64,000 nt of DNA from Pleurostoma richardsiae (taxonomy: Eukaryota > Ascomycota > Sordariomycetes > Calosphaeriales > Pleurostomataceae), in NCBI GenBank assembly GCA_030052745.1, contig JANBVO010000002.1, forward strand, positions 930,001-994,000, read 5' to 3'. Below are positions 1-11,754 of the stretch, piece after piece; positions within the stretch are counted from its first letter, which is position 1, and every line of letters begins with the position of its first letter. A program made the translations under genes and the position numbers. Under the pieces are notes generated by a model that made no database searches, was not told the origin of the DNA, and was given only the letters and a program-made list of their open reading frames with translations.

Positions 1-2
1 CC

Positions 3-1119
3 CCCGCGAACCCCTTCGATGGGAAGAAGCTCTCCGCCAATCCCGGCTGGGCCGCCAAGCTCGAGGAGACCTACAATGCGTTTGCAGCGCGGGGCGACGC
101 CTTGAACGCCGGCAAGGTCCGCACCATCCAGGGGACCGGCACCTTCGTCTGGGTCTCGGACCGCGCCGGCCTGGCGAACATTGACTCGGCCGTCGCCGCC
201 GCCCGCGCCGAGCAGAGGGCCACCGGGGTGCCCCAGATCGTCGGGCTGGTGCTCTACAACCTGCCCGACCGGGACTGCAGCGGGGGCGAGAGCTCGGGCG
301 AGCTGCGGAGCAGGGACGGCGGCCTGGAGATCTACAAGCGCGAGTTCGTCGCGCCGTTCGCCGAGAAGGTGGGCGCCGCGCCGGACCTCACGTTCGCGGT
401 GGTGCTGGAGCCGGACTCGCTAGCGAACGCGGTGACGAACCAGCAGATCGACTTCTGCAGGTGCGCGATCCCGACGTACGAGGAAGGAATAGCCTACGCC
501 ATCCGCAGTCTGCAGTTCGAGCATGTGCACCTGTACATCGACGCTGCGAATGGCGGGTGGCTGGGCTGGGATGCTCACCTCGAGCCAGGTAGGGCAGACG
601 CCCATATTTGCTGTGTGCCCCCGGCACTACGAAGCTGATCATCTACGAATAGCCGCCAAGGAGTTCGCCAAAGTCGTGCGCATGGCCGGCCCGGGCAGCA
701 GGATCCGGGGGTTCGCCACCAACGTGTCCAATTTCAACCCGTACCTCGCCGAGCAGCGGGAGAAGTACACGGAGTGGAGCCGGTCGTGGGACGAGTCGCA
801 CTACGTGTCCACCCTGGCGACCTACCTCGAGGCCGAGGGCCTGCCCGCGCGCTTCATCATCGACCAGGGGAGGGTGGCCCTGCCGGGCGCCCGGCAGGCG
901 TGGGGCGAATGGTGCAACGTCGCGCCGGCCGGGTTTGGCATGCCGCCCGGCACCTCTGTGGCCAACCCTTATGTCGACGCCATCGTGTGGATCAAGCCGG
1001 GTGGCGAGAGCGATGGCCAAATCGGTGAGACGAAGGGCGCGCCGCCCGCAGGGCAATGGTTTGAAAGTTATGCTGAGATGCTGGTTGAGTGTGCGCATCC
1101 TGCTGTTGGGCCGAGTTGA
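3..1119 (+). CDS. GH6 cellobiohydrolase/endoglucanase, 5' partial
   Basis: Glycoside hydrolase family 6 enzyme acting on beta-1,4-glucan; family members are secreted. The gene enters from the left edge, so the signal peptide and any cellulose-binding module are out of view. Exons are <3..588 and 653..1119; the 64 bp intron has a GTAGGG donor and a CTGAT branch sequence, and phase is kept. Visible family motifs in order: YNLPDRDC (conserved Asp region), VVLEPDSLAN (holds the presumed catalytic acid Asp), YIDAANGGWLGW (GH6 hallmark) and WIKPGGESDG near the end (third conserved Asp). The C-terminus looks complete. Whether it is exo- or endo-acting depends on loops I cannot judge. The family call is firm. 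Confidence 0.95.
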
Positions 1120-1328
1120 ATGTTACTTGGGCGTGTCTGCTGGAGCCGCGAAACAAATGTGACACTGTGTAGTTGCTGGAAGACTGGCCTTTCTACCTGA
1201 AGCCTAATAGCCTTATCGAGTATCCTATCGTTCAACTGCCGCGTTTGAGGCTTGAGTGCCTCTCAATAATACGCCCTACAATTGTTTTACTGGTGGCTGG
1301 AAAGTTACAGACCGCATCTCTTATTCAT

Positions 1329-2164
1329 TCATGCCTTCTTAGCCCTCGCAAAGAAGATTTGCTGCTCACCCCCGAACTCGTCCGGCATAGCAGTTCGCTG
1401 CGGGTGCCAACGATAATCCGCATCCACCAGTCCGGCCTGGCTGAACATGTCCAAGATCTCCTGTTTCGTAAACCCCTGCTTGCGAGACACGGTGTGCGCC
1501 GCCGGATGCTCTGCATTCGGCACCGCACACCCGCTCTCGCTCGCCGCCACGCCGTCGACGACGACGAGCGACCCGCCGGAAGCCAGGCGCTCCGCGAGCC
1601 TCTGAACCATCTTTGCGGGATCCTCTACGTGATGGAGCGCTGCAGAAATGACGATGACGTCGAAGTTGAAAAGGTCCGGGCTGTCAAGCTTCTCGGGGTG
1701 GGCGAGGAGGTCCCCCTGGACGGCGCGCATCTGCTCGCCGGAGAGACCCTGGCTGCGGGCTGCGTTGTTGTACTGCTCCACCATGCCATCGGAGATGTCG
1801 ATGCCGCGGAGCGTGGAGACAAACGAGGCGAGGGCATAAATGACTGTTAGAAGAGGACTCTATGTGGACGTGGTCAAGACGCCTACTTACAGTGGAGGCT
1901 ACACCGTTGCCGCACGCGTAGTCGAGCATCTTCAGGTTCTTGTCCCCGGCGTCGCCTCCGGCAGGCAGGCCAATCCACTCGACATTGCCGCGCAGGAAGT
2001 CGGTGATCTGCTCCAGCAGGGCACGCACCCACGGGATCTTGAAGGCCGAGTCCGCCGTGGTGCTGATAAGGAGAGTAGCACGCTGGTCAGCTTCTTGTCC
2101 ACACGGTATTGGTGCCGAAGGCATACTTGAACCACTCGCGGTTAAGCTCTCCAATCGTCTTCAT
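1329..2164 (-). CDS. class I SAM-dependent methyltransferase, reading frame disturbed
   Basis: Probable S-adenosylmethionine-dependent methyltransferase; substrate unknown. Motif I is LDYACGNG, followed after an intron by a segment around IDISDGMVEQYN, then VISAALHHVEDP and a C-terminal half ending RAKKA. The intron lies near 1850-1893; a 43 bp version with donor GTAGGC and acceptor AACAG keeps phase but is very short. The ATG at 2164 starts a plausible N-terminus (MKTIGELNREWFKYAFGTN) that meets a stop, while the frame carrying ADQRATLL and motif I is shifted by one base about 75 bases in. From ATG to stop minus the intron there is exactly one base too many. An alternative is a shorter start at the ATG of MPSAPIPC in the motif I frame. 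A TATA-like sequence lies about 50 bp upstream. Confidence 0.7.
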
Positions 2165-2652
2165 TGCTTCTAGTGATCTGCGTGTAACGTTTGCCGGGTA
2201 TGAGGCTTCGTCTTATATACGTCGTCTGGGGAGCGTAAGAGGCGGTTGAGAAAGACGCTCTCCCGGAAGCTCTCGCTCAGGATGGACGCGCCATTCTTAT
2301 AGAAACCGCCCTTCTCTGTATTTCTCTCCTTCGATTTGGTTGTATCGGTTACCATTTTCTGAGCAAGTTTACGAATCCAGCGCTGACATTGGAGGTTGAA
2401 CATCGAAAGTGTGCGAAAAGTCGCCGAAAGGCGGCCATCAAGGTGCCTCCCCAAATCACCAACGAATGATGATTGTTACCCTATGATATTTCTTTACATC
2501 TATGCAGGCGCCAGAATTGCCCTCAAAAATATGGAATATTGTGTTAATGCTTGCATTTCGTCTCGTTTGAGCGACACCATCTCCGATCCCAACAGTGACC
2601 TTCCAGTCTACCGCGCGCACTTAGGGGTGACATGGCGAGGGTGATCACGCGC
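2165..2652. other. intergenic region, methyltransferase promoter side
   Basis: Lies between the start of the methyltransferase and the stop of the zinc transporter, both on the minus strand. Apart from the TATA-like box I see no gene, repeat or RNA in it. Confidence 0.5.
2211..2220 (-). promoter_or_regulatory. TATA-like box of the methyltransferase gene
   Basis: GTATATAAGA on the minus strand, about 50 bp before the ATG at 2164. Core-promoter position is plausible; no other evidence. Confidence 0.35.
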
Positions 2653-3825
2653 CTACGCCCATTTTCCCAATAATGACATCAGCGCAGCTCCAAGGAACAG
2701 ACAGAAGATCATAAAGACGACGCGTGTCTTGTGGGTGGCTACTTGGTTTGTGAAGAGGAAGTCTCTCGCCAGCATCTCGACCAGCCCAGTGTACAACAGA
2801 ATCCCAGCTGATGCCGCGTCAATGACGCCCGAAACCACGTTCGCCGTAAACGAGCCACTATCGTATGAAGTCCTCAGTCCGAGACCCGCGGCGATGGCGA
2901 TGGGGGTTGTCAGTCCGTAGGCCAGGGAGAGCAGCCACGGGAGCCACGAAAGGTTCTTGGGGAAGGGGATCTCCGATAGCCGGGCGCCGATTCCGAGACC
3001 CTCAAAGGACTGGTGGAATACCATGACGGGGTAGAGGGTCGTGAATTCGTCGCCTACCACGCCGAGATTGAGCCCGATGATGACGGAGTGGAAGATAATG
3101 CCGAACTCGAGAATTAGGAAGGCCGCGATCTTCTCCTTGAACGCTCGTCGTGTGGCCAAGGAATCACTGCTCAGGCTCTCCAGCTCTTCCAGGGAGCGCT
3201 TTCTGATAGGTTCTTGGTTCCCGTTCGCGATCGCAGCCGGCTGTTGAGATGTAGCAGTGGCACCTCCCTTGTTGCATGCATTGTCTTCACTGGGTTCTTC
3301 GGATCCAGAGGCTCGCTCGCCTGATCCGACCACGGTCCCCAACTCGCCGTCCACGTTCAGACCTTGCTTATTCTCGACAACCCATCGCGCAACAAATTCC
3401 AGCAGGAAAATCAGCAGGGCGGATGCCATTGCGATAGCTGGCGGCCAGGTGTAGGTGGCCCAGCCTCCCGTCAATCCGACGCATGACGCCGGACCGATCT
3501 CCTCATACGCCGGGTCCAGCAGATGGATAAACGCCGTCGCGATGATGACGCCAGAGCCGAAATAGCGGAAGAAGAGGTAGAGGTAGAGGGGAATGCAGAT
3601 GCGATCCACGCGCGTGGCCAGCACGGGGAAGAGTGTAGTCGCTGTGGAGGCGAGGAAGATGACAAAGACAGAGGAGATGCGTATGCCCAAGCTGCCGCCC
3701 TCATTGTCCTTCTCTAGCGAGGCTAGGAAGCAGATTATGTCCCTTTGGTCTGCGACCTCGAGATCCACGCTGTGTGGATTGAAGGGCGGATCCATGGTGG
3801 CCACGCGGACTAAAGCTGAGAACAT
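2653..3825 (-). CDS. ZIP-family zinc/iron transporter
   Basis: Plasma-membrane Zn2+ (possibly Fe2+) importer of the ZIP family, close in layout to yeast Zrt1/Zrt2 and Aspergillus Zrf proteins. Single exon, 390 residues, a usual length. Several hydrophobic helices are visible. The metal-path helices carry HSVIIGLNLG and HQSFEGLGIGARL, the ZIP signatures in TM4 and TM5. A long polar loop between TM3 and TM4 (roughly residues 165-225) is rich in Glu, Ser and Asn; it is less histidine-rich than in many homologues, and its sequence is variable in this family. The start could also be the second Met at 3795, before MDPPFNPHSVD. A TATA-like box lies about 100 bp upstream and a CAAGGT element about 180 bp upstream, which would fit zinc-responsive control by a Zap1/ZafA-type regulator. 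Confidence 0.95.
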   Translation of the reverse strand: MFSALVRVATMDPPFNPHSVDLEVADQRDIICFLASLEKDNEGGSLGIRISSVFVIFLASTATTLFPVLATRVDRICIPLYLYLFFRYFGSGVIIATAFIHLLDPAYEEIGPASCVGLTGGWATYTWPPAIAMASALLIFLLEFVARWVVENKQGLNVDGELGTVVGSGERASGSEEPSEDNACNKGGATATSQQPAAIANGNQEPIRKRSLEELESLSSDSLATRRAFKEKIAAFLILEFGIIFHSVIIGLNLGVVGDEFTTLYPVMVFHQSFEGLGIGARLSEIPFPKNLSWLPWLLSLAYGLTTPIAIAAGLGLRTSYDSGSFTANVVSGVIDAASAGILLYTGLVEMLARDFLFTNQVATHKTRVVFMIFCLFLGAALMSLLGKWA

Positions 3826-3924
3826 GTCGGAGGCTGCAGGGCTCGCTTCTGCGTGAGATCAAAGGACAATGAGAAAGGAGCATATCGTGATCCCTTATGC
3901 TCCATGGCTTTGCCTGCGTCCATC

Positions 3925-3932
3925 TTATATAT
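3925..3932 (-). promoter_or_regulatory. TATA-like box of the ZIP transporter gene
   Basis: ATATATAA on the minus strand, about 100 bp before the ATG at 3825. Confidence 0.4.
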
Positions 3933-4002
3933 CCTTGAGGGATGTTGTCGTGATATCGGGGCTTGAGGCTGGCTGTGGATCGCCATACCCTGATGGCTGG
4001 AC

Positions 4003-4008
4003 ACCTTG
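4003..4008 (-). promoter_or_regulatory. possible zinc-response half-site (CAAGGT)
   Basis: CAAGGT on the minus strand, about 180 bp upstream of the ZIP start. CAAGGT is the core recognised by ZafA-type zinc regulators in Aspergillus. It is only six bases, so chance occurrence is quite possible; the gene context is the main support. Confidence 0.3.
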
Positions 4009-4765
4009 ATGAGCCTAGGTCTTCCGAGACGTTACTGAGGGCGAATTTTCTCCAGAAGCCCCGCCGATCATTGACAAGTAAAATAGAGTGATCTTTCTTT
4101 ATAATGCTGTAACACTGACCGCTATCGAGTCATCGAGACAAGTGAGCGAAAACCACTGCTGCGCAAAACGCTGCCTATATCGTGCTGATAAATCTAGGAG
4201 GTGGCTGCGGTTTGATGTTCTCGCCCTCGGCTTCTCATTTGTCTCCGTCACCACAGTCCGGCGTATGGCGTTCCTGTTGTTCTTACGGACTGTCAACAGT
4301 ACACGACCCGTGTACGGCTTCCGTTCTGCTTCATATACAGTGCCAGGGCTCTTTATACGTCCCATATGCGTCAGGCTAGATGGTCTCCGGGGGAAAATGT
4401 GCAAATTCGAAGCCCACGCATCGTTACTGGACAGGATGGCAGAAATTGCGCTGCCATGAGCGTGGCCAACATCACCGGATTCGTGGCCCTTCCGTGCTTG
4501 ATGATCCAGGAACCCACCTTGCGAGCAGCCGCGTTAGATTCGAGTGCAATAGATACGCCAATCTCTTCCCGCTAGCCTGCTCAGTCGCATCTCAACCCCA
4601 TCCTAGGATAACTTCCAACATGACAGTCGAGGTGGGACGAGCGATACCCGCTCCGATGACACCTTCCTTGTTCGCCAGGATAGGGACAGCCAGCCTAAGG
4701 AAACTCAGTTCAGTATCTGTATTCCTCTGCTATGAACGCCGGTCATTTCATGGGTTACCTCTGCC

Positions 4766-7059
4766 CTATCGAACAGTGCAGGAATCCTTCGCACTCAGCC
4801 CCATAGACGTGTCACTCAATCCCTTGTGTTCGTCCCCGAGGACCTGGACGGCCATGCTCATGCCACTCCCCTGGTGCCACAACAAATGACAATGCAGAGC
4901 CCATATCCCTTCGTTATCAGCGAAAAAACGGATCACGGCGTATCCAAAGCGCGGGACGAGGACCGTATCCTTGCGCACTGGATTGACCAAGTTGAACGGC
5001 CCGCCGCGCGGTGGTCTCGACTCGTCGTAGGGATTATAATAGTCCCAGCCGCCGGTGCCTTCGTAGGAAGCAATGACATAAAAGTCGAATCCATGCTGTA
5101 GCTGTCAGATTGTGCTGCAGGCCAAACGCCCTATATGCATGGGGTAGACATACGAGGTGAAAGGGGTGGCCAGTGCCATCGATGTTGTTGATGACGAGGT
5201 CGACCCAGGCGGGCTCAGGCCCGGTCCAAGAGACTATTTGGCCTTGATTCCAATCATCCCGATCAACTGCGATCAACGGCAAATCTTGTGGTCTCCACGA
5301 CGTGTGATTGATGAACCCCATGGGACGGTAATTCTGATGTGATAGGATCTGGACAGAACTGTAGAGCATGATGGCTTCATCAGCCTCAGGGAGAGGATGA
5401 GCTAGGGTAGGCCCCTTTGCACTTTGAAGGTCAAACCGGGTCAAGGTTGTTTTGTTTCCCATGTCTGTTGCATTTGTCTGTTCCACTGAATTTTCCGCAG
5501 ATAGTAGGAAAGACTGAGTTGGCGTGAGGGCGAAATTTTGCTCTAAAAAGTATCTGCCAGGGTCAGAATCGTAGACTTCGACCCATTCCCATACTCTGAG
5601 AGACATTGTCGCTAGGTCAATAACTCACTCATGGTCAAGCTCGATGATGATCTGGCTGTCAGTATCCTGAGTCAGTTCCGTCCACTCAACGACCAAATCA
5701 GCTCTCTCTGCAGGATAAAGGACTCCGACGGTGTTGGCGATGTCGCTGACAACCGGGTAGCCACCGTCTAATTGTATGACCTTCATTTCGGAGTCGGGAA
5801 TTGAGAGAGAGAAAGGCGTCAGAGAACTAGTCCATGTAGTCAATTTCGAGGTAACATTGATAACCTTGCTGTTCGGGGGCCCGTTAACTTACCCCACGTT
5901 AGCTAGTCGTATTCTGTAACGTTCTTTCTTATCTAATTGCAGCCAGGGCTTCTGTATGTCACTACAATTGACGGGATACGCCGGCAGAGCCTTGGAGCAT
6001 TCAAAATAACCCAGCCCGTTAATGAGAAGTGAGGGAGGATTCGGCTGTTTGGGTCAGACTGGCTTGAAAAGGCGAGGAGAATATTTGACTGACGGACCTC
6101 GTTTCCCGTAGCAAGCGGGCTCATGAAAGCCTCTAGTATATCCTTTGCAGGACGATGGTACCAGTCACCCACCAGGAAAAGCAATTCCTTGTCATATTTG
6201 TAGTGAATATGCTCCGGAGTGTCGGGATTATGGACCACCAGCCCGCCGTACAGGCCATCTCCACGTAATACTTCTGAATGTGCATGGTACCTATAGCTTA
6301 TTAGCAATTCCAGTCCTGAGCAGGTCATGTTGGCTTACCAGAATGTGCCCGCCTGGCCATCAATAGGAATTCGATAAGTAAAGTTTCCTCCTGGTGGAAT
6401 GGCACATTGTGTTAATCCAACCGGGCCATCCATGTGATTCGCTCCTGTGAATCATGGTAAGCGGATTTTGAAATCCAGCAGTGAGGAACGTTACAGACCT
6501 CTCATATAGAGACCATGCCAGTGGAGCGATACGCCTACATCCAGGGAGTTATAGACCTCAACCTCTAGGGTGTCTCCTGAGCGTGCCTCAATCGCGGGGC
6601 CAGGAAATTGGCCTATGCCGCTGTCAGTACGTTCGGTGTTGATACTCTTTAAGCGAGTCGGCCACGCATCTCACCATTTATGAGCAACACTCTCTTCACC
6701 ACACCATCAGGCGCCAATTCTGAGGAGGTGATGTTCCAGGACAGGTAGTTGATACGGGGCTCGCGAGACACATGGTCTTCGGGATGCAGCAAGGCTTTCA
6801 GGTCTCTTTGCGGAGTGATAAAAATCTCCCCATTGGTATCTGCTTCGGTCGGCACCTCCGGCTGTTTTCCCAGCGTGATTGCTACGTCTGCATGCCACTG
6901 TAAAAAGAGCACAAAGAAGGCCGACAAGACGATCAGCAGACTGCCAACGAGTATCTGGAAGTAATTCCACCGCTTCGCCTTGCGGACATGGTCGTGATGA
7001 AGGTCGTAGAGAGCAGCGCCGTGGCCGTGCTCTAGCCGCGGTGTATCAATTCCCGACAT
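4766..7059 (-). CDS. membrane-anchored multicopper oxidase (laccase/ferroxidase-like), one frame break
   Basis: Three-cupredoxin-domain multicopper oxidase. Exons (minus): 6675-7059, 6499-6613, 6339-6444, 6098-6290, 5893-6044, 5629-5826, 5154-5553 and 4766-5095. The N-terminus has no cleavable signal; a single hydrophobic helix at about residues 34-53 after a basic KAKR suggests a type II membrane anchor. Copper ligands are all visible: HWHG, HAHS, HPFHLH (formed across an intron with acceptor CTACAG) and HCHLLWHQGSG near the C-terminus. All splice phases agree except exon 2, where LINGQFPGP is followed by one extra base in the run at about 6596-6602; the eight exons total 1879 bases, one more than a multiple of three. 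Length without it is about 625 residues. Substrate (phenols, Fe2+, pigment precursors) cannot be told. Confidence 0.85.
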
Positions 7060-8693
7060 CGCGACCCGCGAGGAACTTGCATGATTTGGCACCCAACGGA
7101 GGGCGATTGTTTTTCTCTCCTTCGGCTCGAGACGGCAAGACGCGATGCCGAAGGTGCCGGGAGAGACTGGACGTCAAATCTCCTATCTCGGCGTCAAGTC
7201 GTGGACTCGCTCTCTAGAGCAATTCCTGACTTGAAAGGAAGAGCGTCTAACGAGACATCCACACCGAGCATCTCCATCGTCGTACAGTAGCACTGGAGCA
7301 TTTCAAATCCCTCTCTCTGTGTTGGACGCCGCCCTCCCTAGTGGTGTCTCTGACCGGCATCCGCTGTCCCCCGACACGTGGGTTCCGCGGCGGAGATCAT
7401 TTGCTGAGGTGCGCACGTGCTGTACAGGGGACCCATCACCGAGCGACCCATCAGGATAGTGGAGGTCTAGCTAGCAGCGATAATAACTACTCTATATAAT
7501 AGATGCAGCCTGTATGCAGCAATGATATGCGCGGACAGACAGGGTGCCCTGGTGAGGTATTGAAACGGTGTCATCTGTGTGGCTGACCAGGATCAGACTG
7601 CAGGAAACCGGCTTTGGTGCCACTGAGGTCTAGTTAAGCAACTGTCGCCGTTGGTGGCGTCTTGGCGGCTCCTTGGCGGCTCACTGGAGGCTGGCAGTGG
7701 CCACGAAGAGGTCTGAAAGTCAAGACGCCTCGATGTCCTGCCTTGAGCCGTGGATTCCCATCGGTGATGGTGCGATCCATAGCCCCGACTTCTGAGCGCC
7801 CCGTCCTCCTTTCTTCAGGGGTATACCCAGGCAACGGTTACACCTGTGATGAGCCCCCATGCCTTAGTGTGGACCGGGATCGTGCAGATTTGGTAGTATA
7901 TAGCTAATTTCTATGCATGTCTAGGACAGTTCGGGGTAACACATGGAACCCTACCACAGGTGTAAAGGCTGCCCGTCTGCATGAGATACTCATTAGCAAG
8001 ACCGGGGTTCGGTTGAAAATAGCAAATAGGCTGCAAGACTCTGTCCATTGCGTGTTCCAACCCAACAGTGTGTGCATTAGGTACTCGTGAACCGGATGGG
8101 TCTAGAGCAGCGCTCGGTGAGACGTTTGGGTCAGAGCAGGGCTACTAAGGGTACTGGTGTGGTTGGTCGTAGCTGTCATCGAACTCCAGAGGCCAAGAAG
8201 TTGCCTGAGATGGCTGTCCGTCGTTCCGGTGAGTTGAGCCCGGGGAGATATGGAACGATCCCGAGATGTGCTGATGATGTCAAGCAGGGCACCCCTCCTG
8301 CAGGCCCGAGCTTTTTCGAGAACACATGCCCAATTCTACTTGCCAGGTTGTTCCCCGTCGCCTGCTGACACTGTTTGGATCCACGCGGGACCGAGTGACC
8401 ACGGACCAACAAGATGAGAGCTATTATACATGTGGTGTCTGCTTCGTCTACGACTATACACCAAAGACGTTTGTGAGCTACTGCAGAAGAAGCGCGCGAA
8501 CGGACATAGAACGGCCATAGAACGTATAGGACGCACATAGCGCAGTAACGATATTTTCCTGTCCGCATTGAACTGATTGTCACGTTTTGCTACTGGAAAC
8601 ATAGATAAGTAGAGACCGGCGGCACCTGCAAGGGCCTGTCGTGAAGCTGCACAGCGTCGATCATCAGCCTCGAAGGAGCTCCTCCCTGACACC
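7060..8693. other. divergent intergenic region between multicopper oxidase and phospholipase C
   Basis: Head-to-head region of 1.6 kb that should hold both promoters. A TATA-like stretch (TCTATATAAT) sits at 7491-7500, too far from either start to assign. No gene or repeat recognised. Confidence 0.5.
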
Positions 8694-11138
8694 ATGGCGA
8701 TAATGTCAAAGCTTGTCACGCTGCTGGCGCTTGCCAGCGCTGCCAATTCAGCCTCCCTTAAGGACGTCAAGCATGTCGTCATGCTCATGATGGAGAATCG
8801 CTCCTTCCAGCATGTGAGTTTGAAGGCCCTGGCACCCTTGGCAGCACAACTTAGTTGCCTTTGAGATGCATGGTCTGACACCTGCAATTAGTACTTTGGT
8901 ACTATGGCTGGTGTCCGTGGCTTTGCCGATCCCAATGTTCAGGTCAACTCCGACGGCCGCTCCGTTTGGTATCAGTAAGTGCGGCCTAGATTCTGGAGTT
9001 TCGGTGTCAGGGGAGTATCTCTAACAAGACAACAGGAACCTCACTGGAGTCACTGATGAGGCCGAGTTCCTCCTCCCCTACTGGCTAAACTACGAGGGCG
9101 GAGAGGAGTCGTGGAACAAGAGCATGTGTCTTTGTGCCGGCGCCAACAACTGGATTCCCACGCATCAGTCGCTGAACGGTGGACTCAACGACAAGTGGGC
9201 TCAGATTTCCACACCTCAGTCCTGGGGCTATTTCAAGCGGCAGGATATCCCGTACCATTTCCAGCTTGCTGAGTCCTATACTGTTGGCGATGCCTATCAT
9301 GTAGGTGCTTCCTTGTAGTTTTGATAATGTGGTGCATGTGACTAAACGTCCTGCAGGCCGCGATTACGTCCAACACCGACCCCAATAGGTGGTTCTGGCA
9401 GGTACGTGACTCTCCAGTGGCTGCACTACCTATAGGTAGTTCTAGCGGGGCTGACGCGAATACCTTGACTAGTCCGGTACAATCAACGTTCCCGGAGGCA
9501 AGACCGCTCTTGGAGCCGGCGGCGTTGTGCTCGACGACAATCAGAGCAACGGTAAGACATTGAACTTGTCGTTATTGTGACAGAGACTAAACGATTTTAG
9601 GTTGCGTCGGCACCAACCTAGACTGTCTTCCGCTCCAGTGGCCGGCATTCGCCCAATATCTCGACGAAGCTGGCGTCGATTGGCGGTCATACCAGAACTC
9701 CTGGGACTGGGCTACCAACAACGGACTGTTCTACTTCAAGGCATTCCAGGATGCAGCCAAGAACTCCAGCCTGTACGAGCGAGGCCTCGCTTTCGACGGT
9801 GACAACGGTCTGGATGCTTTCAAGGCAGCTGCGGCTAATGGAACTCTTCCTGAGGTCGCCTGGGTGTTCCCTCCAGGATCTCTACAGGAGCACCCACCTC
9901 AGACTCCCAAGGACGGTTCCTGGTTCATTAATCAGGTTGTTTCCTCTATTATCAATGGTCCAAACTACAAGGAGACTGTCTTCATCCTCAACTACGATGG
10001 TAAGTATTCAATAGTCTATGTCACCCTCAAGAGTAGATGACTGAAGCTGACAATGTATGTGCAGAGGCCGGTGGCTGGGGTGACGCTGTCCCACCTTTGA
10101 TATCTCCCGAAGGGACGCCCGGTGAATGGTTTGAGGATCCCTACGGAGAGCTGGGTTATACGTACTCTGGACCTGGTGAGTTTGACCAAAGCCTGTGTTG
10201 ACAGCAGATGCTTACACGAAAGCTAGGAATCCGTATCCCCCTGGTCATTGTCTCCCCCTTCACTCGTGGCGGCCATGTCTTTACTGAGCGGGGTGATCAC
10301 GCTTCCATCCTGCTCTTCCTGGGTGAGTAATCCGCATTGAAATTGAGTATCTGAGGAACTAAACAGCAAATACAGAGCAATATCTCGCCGCCAAGGGCTA
10401 CAGCAACCTCACGGTTGAGGCGCAGATGTCCGACTGGCGACGAGAGCATATGTCCGATCTCCTGAATGCTTTTGACTTTGAAAACGTAAGTAATCATATT
10501 CTTGACAACAAACCAAGGCGCTCTCTGACTGGGATCTGGAAACAAAGCCGGACTACAGCATCCCGGATCTTCCGACTCCTGATTATCCCATTACGAACTC
10601 TGATGGCAACATTATTGGTATGTGGAACGGCTACTGCAGTGGAAATTACGGAGGCAGCTGTTCGAGCAGCCAGTACGTCGTGGGAATTCCCTACGGCAAC
10701 CAGACCGAGGAGGATGCGCTGTACTTCGAGGACGGCTTCAAGGGCGTGCGTGGGAACTTGCTCGAGGGCCACTACCTGGTCTTCGAGTCCAACGGCCACG
10801 CTATTACCAACCCCGGTTCCAGTAGTCAGTTCACCTCCACCGCCGCCACCGCTCAACACGAGGATATCCACCAGCGCTGGGTCCTGCACCAGCTCGCTAC
10901 AGAGGGGACCCAGTTCTACATCACCAGCGCCGTTGACGGCAAGTATATCTCGCAGCACACAAGCTTGGCTACAGCCGAGAGTGGCGCAGAGACGTACAAC
11001 ATCACCTACATTGGTGGTAGCAAATATGCTCTCCAGAAGGAAAACGGCAAATATCTGAACCTAAATGCCGATGGTTCCATCTCCATCGACAGCACTACGA
11101 CCGGCTTCAACGCGTACAGCGTGACATATCACTCTTAA
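8694..11138 (+). CDS. secreted phosphatidylcholine-type phospholipase C (phosphoesterase family)
   Basis: Phospholipase C of the bacterial-type, non-haemolytic phosphoesterase family, cleaving phospholipid head groups outside the cell. Ten exons: 8694-8813, 8892-8974, 9036-9300, 9357-9401, 9473-9551, 9601-9999, 10065-10175, 10227-10322, 10376-10485 and 10518-11138; all phases agree and give 642 residues. Residues 1-20 form a signal peptide ending near ASAANSA. The hallmark ENRSF(Q)HYFG spans the first intron; the usual Asp is Gln here. Further family blocks are WPAFAQYLDEAGVDWRSYQ, INGPNYKETVFILNYDE and GDHASILLFLEQYLA. The last 200 residues form a beta-rich C-terminal domain with DGKYISQHT and ENGKYLNLNADG repeats. 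It could also be labelled acid phosphatase-like, but the C-terminal domain favours phospholipase C. Confidence 0.93.
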
Positions 11139-11754
11139 TGCGATTTTGCGGCGCGTGGATGGGGAATCGCTTGAAAAGGAGAGACACACTTGGATGAGCT
11201 GGAGGTCATGTGGTTCTTGTATATCGCCCAGTTCGCTGCCAGTCCATGAGATTTCGGTGAATATCACATAAACGAATTAACAGGATGAAGCCTGAAACCC
11301 TGCTTATATTCATTTAGAGCTCTTCAGAATGTGACCTTGAAGATCTCTGTGCCACTTCCCCTTTCGACTGTCACACGATTCCTCAAATGATTGTATTCGA
11401 GGCTCTTTCCTTTAAAGGTACAATGAGGTAGTCCAGAATAGTGATGATAGATTAGATAAATTGAACATCCTATTAGAGCAATGGTCTAGGAGTAAACAAA
11501 GTGGAACGCCAAACTCACAAGGCTGCGAGGTCGCAATTGGTGCGCTTCCAACATGCTTCAAAGAGTGGCCCTGGCTGTTCAAGGGTCCTTGAGGCAACAC
11601 CAGAGTACGATTCTCACGCTTCGGCCACAAGAGACTCGCACGGTCTCAAGCCGTTCCCTACTCTTCTTGCTGCAACGGCAAAGATCAGCGGCTCCAGGAA
11701 GCTGGTCAACGGTAAACTTGGGCATCGCAGGAAGAGGAGGAATGCCAACGGGAA
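11139..11754. other. convergent intergenic region
   Basis: Lies between two gene ends (phospholipase C on +, membrane protein on -), so it should hold both 3' ends. No gene, repeat or RNA recognised. Confidence 0.5.

Larger units (their letters stand above)
3826..4765. other. intergenic region: ZIP promoter and 3' side of the multicopper oxidase
   Basis: The left 300 bases hold the presumed ZIP promoter. The rest is non-coding on both strands as far as I can tell; short open frames here match no family and lack splice-consistent extensions. Confidence 0.5.
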
